Source of the DNA: Streptomyces flavofungini
Lineage (GTDB): Bacteria > Actinomycetota > Actinomycetes > Streptomycetales > Streptomycetaceae
Length of the DNA: 64,000 nt
NCBI RefSeq assembly: GCF_030388665.1
Contig: NZ_CP128846.1
Coordinates: 4,228,501 to 4,292,500 of the forward strand
Direction: 5' to 3'
The translations under genes were made by a program, and so were the position numbers. Shown here one piece after another: positions 59,737-64,000 of the stretch (positions are counted from its first letter, which is position 1; the number at the start of each line of letters is the position of its first letter). Below the pieces are notes generated by a model that was not told the origin of the DNA, did not search any database, and worked only from the letters and a program-made list of their open reading frames with translations.

Positions 59737-60204
59737 TCAGCTGCCGGCCAGGAGCTTCTTGACCGTGGCGGCGACGCGGCCGCCCTCCGCCTGCCCGGCG
59801 ACCTTCGGGTTCACGATCTTCATGACCTGGCCCATGGCCCGCGGCCCCTCGGCGCCCGCGCCCTTCGCCTCGGCGACGGCTTCGGCGACGATCTGCTCGA
59901 GCTCGTCGTCGGAGAGCTGCTTGGGCAGGTACTCGGCGAGCACCTCGCCCTCCGCCTGCTCGCGCGCGGCCTGCTCGGGGCGGTTGCCCTGGGTGAAGGC
60001 GTCGGCGGCCTCGCGTCGCTTCTTCGCCTCGCGGGTGATCACCTTCTGCACCTCGTCGTCGGAGAGCTCGCGCTTCTCCTTGCCCGCGACCTCCTCCTTC
60101 TGCACGGCGGCGAGCGTCATCCGCAGCGTCGAGGAGCGCAGCTCGTCGCGCCCCTTGATCGCGGCGTTGAGGTCGTCCTGAAGCTTCGACTTGAGCGTGG
60201 TCAT
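59737..60204 (-). CDS. GatB/YqeY domain-containing protein
   Basis: A 155-residue helical protein starting MTTLKSKLQDDLNAAIKGRDE at ATG 60204. It contains STLRMTLAAVQKEEV, EYLPKQLSDDELEQIVAEAV and the conserved end MGQVMKIVNPKVAGQAEGGRVAATVKKLL. YqeY resembles the tail domain of GatB, which contacts tRNA in the amidotransferase, but free-standing YqeY proteins have no established role. It is separated from the phosphoesterase gene by ~110 bases, divergently transcribed. Confidence 0.92.
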   Translation of the reverse strand: MTTLKSKLQDDLNAAIKGRDELRSSTLRMTLAAVQKEEVAGKEKRELSDDEVQKVITREAKKRREAADAFTQGNRPEQAAREQAEGEVLAEYLPKQLSDDELEQIVAEAVAEAKGAGAEGPRAMGQVMKIVNPKVAGQAEGGRVAATVKKLLAGS

Positions 60205-60315
60205 GGGGCAATTGTGGCAGGTGGAACGCAGCCGTGGCCCCCTCATTTCCGGGGGCGGCCACCCAGGGCCCACGGGGCGTCCAACGGGCGTACGGGGTCT
60301 GACACGATGGGGGGC

Positions 60316-61251
60316 ATGCGCGCGCGATACGCAGTACCTCTGGGAATCACGGCGACGGCCGCGGCCGGAATCGCCTACTCCGTGGGCATCGAAGCCCGCT
60401 TCTTCCGACTGAGGCGGGTGACGGTCCCGGTGCTCCCCGCCGGAATGCGTCCCTTGCGCGTCCTACAGGTATCCGACATCCACATGGTGTCCGGCCAGCG
60501 CAAGAAGCAGCGGTGGCTGCGCTCCCTCGCGGGCCTGCGCCCGGACTTCGTGATCAACACCGGCGACAACCTGTCGGACCCGGAGGGCGTGCCGGAGGTC
60601 CTGGACTCGCTCGGCCCGCTGATGTCCTTCCCCGGGGCGTACGTCTTCGGCTCCAACGACTACTACGGCCCGACGCTGCGCAACCCCGGGCGCTACTTGA
60701 TCGAGAAGATGCAGGGCCGCCACGGCCTGAACGGCAACAAACCCGTGGTGGGCGCGGTCCACAACCCGTGGGAGGACCTGCGGGACGGCTTCGACGCGGC
60801 GGGCTGGCTGAACCTCACGAACACCCGGGGCGCGCTGAAGATCGACGGTTACGAGATCGCGCTGACCGGCCTGGACGACCCGCACATCAAGAGGGACCGG
60901 TACGCGCGGGTGGCGGGCGGCCCGGTGGCCGACGCGGACTTCTCCATGGGCATCGTGCACGCCCCGTACCTGCGCGCACTCGACGCCTTCACAGCCGACG
61001 GCTACCCCCTGGTCCTCGCGGGCCACACCCACGGCGGCCAGCTGTGCATCCCCTTCTACGGGGCGCTGGTCACCAACTGCGACCTGGACACGGACCGGGT
61101 GAAGGGGCTCTCCACGCACACGGCCGAGGGCCACACGTCCTACCTGCACGTCTCCGCGGGCTGCGGCACCAGCCGCTACACCCCCCTCCGCTTCGCGTGC
61201 CCCCCGGAGGCCACCCTCCTGACCCTCACGGAACGCTCCCCGCACGCCTGA
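60316..61251 (+). CDS. Membrane-anchored metallophosphoesterase
   Basis: A 311-residue protein from ATG 60316 (ATG 60307 also possible). The N-terminus has a membrane segment (YAVPLGITATAAAGIAYSVG). Calcineurin-like motifs: VSDIHMVSG (D-x-H), NTGDNLSDPEG (GD), FGSNDYYG (GN variant: Gly-Ser-Asn-Asp), a His in GIVHAPYL and GHTHGGQLCIP. These bind two metals. Homologues (YaeI-like) hydrolyse phosphodiesters or UDP-diacylglucosamine-type substrates. Mycobacterial Rv3683 follows ponA2 in the same order. It ends 112 bases before tRNA-Pro. Confidence 0.92.
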   Translation: MRARYAVPLGITATAAAGIAYSVGIEARFFRLRRVTVPVLPAGMRPLRVLQVSDIHMVSGQRKKQRWLRSLAGLRPDFVINTGDNLSDPEGVPEVLDSLGPLMSFPGAYVFGSNDYYGPTLRNPGRYLIEKMQGRHGLNGNKPVVGAVHNPWEDLRDGFDAAGWLNLTNTRGALKIDGYEIALTGLDDPHIKRDRYARVAGGPVADADFSMGIVHAPYLRALDAFTADGYPLVLAGHTHGGQLCIPFYGALVTNCDLDTDRVKGLSTHTAEGHTSYLHVSAGCGTSRYTPLRFACPPEATLLTLTERSPHA

Positions 61252-61363
61252 GCCGCACCCGCGCCCCACCCCGCAAAACCGGATTTCGTCTCCGGCCGCC
61301 GGTCCGCTAAAGTAATCGATGTCGCCGCGACCTGCCCAGGCAGGACCGCCGGAACAACGACAT

Positions 61364-61437
61364 CGGGGTGTGGCGCAGCTTGGCAGCGCGCTTCGTTCGG
61401 GACGAAGAGGTCGTGGGTTCAAATCCCGCCACCCCGA
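61364..61437 (+). tRNA. tRNA-Pro (anticodon CGG)
   Basis: A 74-nt cloverleaf. The acceptor CGGGGTG pairs with CACCCCG with discriminator A, the D arm is GGCGCAGCTTGGCAGC, the anticodon stem CTTCG/CGAAG has loop TTCGGGA (anticodon CGG), and the T arm is GGGTTCAAATCCC. CCA is not encoded. Accessory genes and a gene remnant begin right after its 3' end, so it may be an integration hotspot. Confidence 0.96.
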
Positions 61438-61839
61438 CAGAGAAGTACCAGGTCAAGGGCCTGATTCGGAGACGGATCAGGCCCTTGCTGCGTCTCCGGT
61501 GATCGTTTGGGAGAAAGCCAGGGAGAAGATCTTGGTCGGGGTCTCCCAGATCCTGGTGGCTGAGTGCGAGCAGCGAGCAGCGAGCAGCGGGACCGTGCCC
61601 CGCGTGTGCGCCTTCGTGAATCCGCGTGGGAGGCGTTGGCGACGAAGCGGCGTCGGGCCTCGAAGGACTTCTCCAGCCGGTCGAGCAAGATGTCTGGGCG
61701 CGGTGTCCGTCCAGTCGGCCTGCGTGAGGAGAATCCTGGCGGTGTCGGCGGCGGCCGATGGCCGGTGAGTGCGAGCAGGTGACCGCCTCCGCTACGGGGT
61801 GTCCCGCCGGGAGGGCCTCCTCAGCCGACGCGTGCTCGC
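61438..61839. other. Decayed region after tRNA-Pro
   Basis: About 400 bases without an intact gene. The tRNA terminator is at 61454-61487. On the minus strand around 61590-61690 a fragment reads LDRLEKSFEARRRFVANAS, which looks protein-like but is cut off on both sides and breaks frame. GCGAGCAGCGAGCAGCG at about 61566 is a small tandem repeat. Probably gene debris from an earlier integration. Confidence 0.4.
61454..61487 (+). terminator. Terminator of tRNA-Pro
   Basis: A perfect 12-bp stem, CAAGGGCCTGAT (61454-61465) and its complement (61476-61487), with a 10-nt loop, starting 17 bases after the mature tRNA end. Confidence 0.85.
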
Positions 61840-62040
61840 TCAGCCCTCCCGTGAGGGCAGGGGGTGGCGCAGGACGCGGCCCCATATCGACGGGTACTGC
61901 CGCCACAGCGGTCCGGTGGCGTAGGGCAGGCCGTAGCAGCGGTCGCAGATCTCGCGAACGCGCGGGGCGAGTTGGGTGTAGCGGTTGCTGGGCAGGTCGG
62001 GGAAGAGGTGGTGCTCGGCGCACAGGACGTGACCTACCGG
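61840..62040 (-). pseudogene. Fatty-acid desaturase, C-terminal remnant
   Basis: Read on the minus strand from about 62040 to the stop at 61840, the frame gives GHVLCAEHHLFPDLPSNRYT, then QLAPRVREICDRCYGLPYA and TGPLWRQYPSIWGRVL. The E-H-H-L-F-P-x-x-P-x-x-R/N-Y block is the third histidine box and C-terminus of acyl-lipid/fatty-acid desaturases. An in-frame stop lies just upstream (at about 62044-62049), and the first two histidine boxes and membrane helices are absent. Only the last ~65 codons remain, so the gene is dead, truncated where DUF5994 sequence begins. Confidence 0.85.
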
Positions 62041-62110
62041 GCCTCAGGCGTGGCCTGCAGCTGCTCCCCTTCGGAATCGGGCAGTTGATGCGTCTCCTGG
62101 TCCGCGGACG

Positions 62111-62524
62111 TCACGCGGGTCGACGGTTGCCGCTCGCGCCCGCCACCCGCGCCATCATCAGTTCCGCGGCCTCCTCCGTCGTATCCGGGGGGACGACGAT
62201 CAGGTCCCAGCGGCCGTGGCCGGGGGCCGTGAGGACAATGGTGTGTGCCGCGGTGGCCGACGGGCGCCTGCGCAGGCTCACGACCTGGCCGGCGACGAAC
62301 ATCCGGCCCGGCGTCGACGACCACTCCACCCCGTTGAGCATGACGCTGGTGATCTGACCCCAGGCGCGGGGCAACCCGGCCAGAAGGGTCGGGAGTTCGG
62401 CGAGCAGGACGTACGAGCGAGGCCACCAGGCCCCGTCGATGGCGCGGGGCCCGTCGGCATGGGGTGCCAGGCGCAACCGGAGCTGGGGCTGGCCGGGAAG
62501 CGGAAGGTGCGGGGCGTATGTCAT
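62111..62524 (-). CDS. DUF5994 family protein
   Basis: A 137-residue protein from ATG 62524 with AGGAG nine bases upstream. The pattern LRLRLAPHADGPRAIDGAWWPRSYVLLAELPTLL, followed by WGQITSVMLNGVEWS and a C-terminal WDLIVVPPDTTEEAAELMM, matches DUF5994, a common Streptomyces family of unknown function often next to STAS, anti-sigma or GAF/ANTAR genes. No catalytic residues are evident. It is 43 bases downstream of the STAS gene on the same strand, so co-transcription is likely. Confidence 0.8.
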   Translation of the reverse strand: MTYAPHLPLPGQPQLRLRLAPHADGPRAIDGAWWPRSYVLLAELPTLLAGLPRAWGQITSVMLNGVEWSSTPGRMFVAGQVVSLRRRPSATAAHTIVLTAPGHGRWDLIVVPPDTTEEAAELMMARVAGASGNRRPA

Positions 62525-62567
62525 GGAGTGCGGCTCCTGCGGGCTGAAGTGCATGGGTGCGGGTTGT

Positions 62568-62960
62568 TCACGGGGTGCTGTCGGATGCGGCGGGCGGCGA
62601 TCGGGCGGTGTCGGAGCGGGCCGGATGGTGGGGCGGCTGCTGGGCGAGGTCGTCGTGCAGGGGCAGGCGGTCGCGCAGGTTGCTGTGCGCGAGGGCGAGT
62701 TGGACGACGTGGCTGGGGTTGGCCAGGGTGAGGCTGCCACCGGCGTGGTGAATGGCCTGGCGGATGCCGAGGAGGGTGAAGAGGCTCGCGTTGTCGCAGT
62801 GGGTGACCGCGGCCAGGTCCAGGGTCAGGTGGCGGCTTCCCTCGGCCAGGACCTGTGAGGTCAGTGCGCACAGTGCGGGGGTGGAGCGGGTGTCGAGTTC
62901 GCCGTCCAGGGTGAGGGTCATGACGTAGTGGGGAAGGGTGGGAGTGCGTGTCAGGCCCAT
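62568..62960 (-). CDS. STAS-domain anti-sigma factor antagonist-like protein
   Basis: A 130-residue protein from ATG 62960 with AAGGAG seven bases upstream. STAS fold: VMTLTLDGELDTRSTPALCALTSQ, then LTLDLAAVTHCDNASLFTLLGIRQAI. The usual phosphorylatable D-S/T-x-G is replaced by CDNASLF: a serine is present but preceded by Ala, so phospho-switching by an anti-sigma kinase is uncertain. The last ~30 residues are Pro/Ser-rich. Forms a probable two-gene unit with DUF5994. Such pairs are believed to feed into sigma-B-like or redox regulatory networks in Streptomyces. Confidence 0.82.
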   Translation of the reverse strand: MGLTRTPTLPHYVMTLTLDGELDTRSTPALCALTSQVLAEGSRHLTLDLAAVTHCDNASLFTLLGIRQAIHHAGGSLTLANPSHVVQLALAHSNLRDRLPLHDDLAQQPPHHPARSDTARSPPAASDSTP

Positions 62961-63677
62961 GCGCGGCTCCTTGGCTGCTGGTTTCGATCGGCCGTGGACG
63001 TCAGCAGTGCGCTCGGACGCCGGGCCTTGGGGCTGCGCATGACGGGTTCCCTGTGGAGCATTACGGTGCCGGTCTCGTGAACGCGGCCGTACGTACGGGC
63101 GCGCTGACGAGCGACGGCGCGGCGCCGCGGTGTGGCTCTTCCGCAGCGGCACCGCGCGGCGCCCTTCCGGCGCCAGGGCGTGCGGGAGCAGCCCCCGTTG
63201 GAACAGGCCGGAAGAGTCGAAGGTCGGGGCCGTGCCCCCGTGGGTATGGGCCGGGTCGTAGCAGATCGCGAAGACGCGGAGAACGCGTCAGGAGAGTGGA
63301 CTGACTGCCGGATCGAATCCAGGACGCGGGCTCCCTGCCGATGAGCGACCCGAGGGCGTCCGGGGACCGGGGACCTTGCCAGAAGCGGTCACACGATGAC
63401 CAGCGACGATACTTACGCACAGTAACCCACCAGGGGCAAGTGCGGGGCGGGCGCGCGACACCAGGTTGTGTACGCCGATTTCGGCATCAGGGACCAGCCA
63501 GTGCATCCGTGGCGGAGGCTGGCCGGGCAGGCCGAGAGGGCCGTGAACCGCAACGTCACTTTCTGTATCCGGAAGGATTCCTGGCGTGATGCGCGGCTGG
63601 GGAGGAGGCTGGAGGCAATAGCCGCGTGAGCAGTCTGCGCAAGCGTGCTTCCAAGCACTGTGAAGATGGGCGGATAC
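62961..63677. other. Gap between STAS gene and GAF gene
   Basis: About 700 bases. Frames on both strands are Pro/Arg/Ala-rich and lack the expected codon pattern, so I call none. The right part (63380-63660) is less GC-rich and likely contains the promoter of the GAF gene. A small or decayed gene cannot be excluded. Confidence 0.35.
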
Positions 63678-64000
63678 ATGGCTGAACTGCCGCACGAAGA
63701 GCAGTTGGCGGCGGCGTTCGTGGAACTCACCGACACACTGGTGCAGGGCTTCGACGTCATCAACTTCCTGCACACGCTGGCCGAGCACTGCGTCGCCCTG
63801 CTGGACGTGACGGCCTGCGGTGTCCTGCTGGCCACCCCGCAGGGCCGGCTGGTGGACGCGTCCGCCTCTGACGAGCGCACCCGCCTGCTGGAGGTGGCCA
63901 GCATCGAATGGGACGAGGGCCCCTGCCGGGACTGTTACATCACCAGGCGCGAGGTTCCTGACGCTCCGCTGAACACCGCGGCCGCGCGCAGGCGCTGGCC
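63678..64000 (+). CDS. GAF-domain (probable GAF-ANTAR) regulator, partial at window end
   Basis: An open frame from ATG 63678 (ATG 63666 also possible) to the window edge, 107 codons. LAAAFVELTDTLVQGFDVIN, FLHTLAEHCVALLDVTACGVLL and LLEVASIEWDEGPCRDCY are typical of Streptomyces GAF-ANTAR proteins, in which a GAF sensor precedes an RNA-binding ANTAR domain that acts as antiterminator. The ANTAR part would lie beyond the window, so that assignment rests on the N-terminus only. It is rightward and separated from the STAS-DUF5994 pair by 700 bases. Confidence 0.8.
   Translation, partial: MAELPHEEQLAAAFVELTDTLVQGFDVINFLHTLAEHCVALLDVTACGVLLATPQGRLVDASASDERTRLLEVASIEWDEGPCRDCYITRREVPDAPLNTAAARRRW

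Noticed and set aside
63061..63420. 119-codon minus strand frame between the STAS and GAF genes
   Set aside because: Low-complexity Pro/Arg/Ala content, no ribosome binding site and no recognisable domain.

Overview
The window is from a high-GC actinomycete, almost certainly a Streptomyces. GC is strongly biased at third codon positions, GTG/TTG starts are common, TTA codons are rare, and the window carries bldG, wblA, an apgA-like anti-sigma gene, a Streptomyces-type crp and the 6C RNA locus. From about 6.3 to 61 kb the gene order follows what I recall of S. coelicolor (roughly SCO3540-SCO3580) and, more loosely, of Mycobacterium tuberculosis (topA, helicase, Tad genes, ssd, 6C/B11 RNA, HAD phosphatase, acs, MarP, Nudix, nth, crp, two ArsA-like ATPases, WhiB, ponA2). 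This is therefore core chromosome.

Region 1 (1-6260) is the right end of an integrated AICE-like element at the 3' end of tRNA-Thr(CGT). Leftward genes are a DUF3631 ATPase, a DUF2637 transfer membrane protein and an open-ended mobilisation-like protein. An excisionase-like gene lies divergent to an XRE regulator translationally coupled to a tyrosine integrase. A 0.5 kb non-coding gap holds at least seven copies of CCGTCTTG, a candidate iteron array or origin. The left end of the element is outside the window.

Region 2 (6.4-23.7 kb) is housekeeping and developmental: a secreted tripeptidyl-peptidase-like hydrolase, holB, a membrane-protein/dTMP-kinase fusion with a long coiled-coil and repeat tail, topA, a methyltransferase, a lipoprotein, a K+-independent proton pyrophosphatase, and the apgA-bldG anti-sigma/antagonist pair.

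Region 3 (23.7-33.3 kb) has a DUF1998 helicase convergent to a compact Tad/Flp pilus operon (ssd-tadA-tadB-tadC-DUF4244-tadE-Rv3654c-like), then the 6C small RNA and a divergent HAD phosphatase. The last Tad gene has no stop codon where one is expected and stays open antisense to the helicase.

Region 4 (33.7-61.3 kb) carries a degenerate Fic-like protein, a CooC/ArsA-like ATPase, a polysaccharide-deacetylase-like lipoprotein, a SulP-carbonic anhydrase fusion, acs, nhaA, a holin-like protein with an epoxide-hydrolase-like protein, the MarP-like protease, Nudix, nth, crp, a nucleotidyltransferase, MBL/Nudix/RidA/DUF4177, paired ArsA ATPases, wblA, a bifunctional penicillin-binding protein, YqeY and a metallophosphoesterase.

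Region 5 (61.3-64 kb) follows tRNA-Pro(CGG) and looks accessory: a fatty-acid desaturase remnant, DUF5994, STAS and the start of a GAF protein.

A window-wide oddity is that several short tandem-repeat arrays start at, or contain, the stop codon of the preceding gene.
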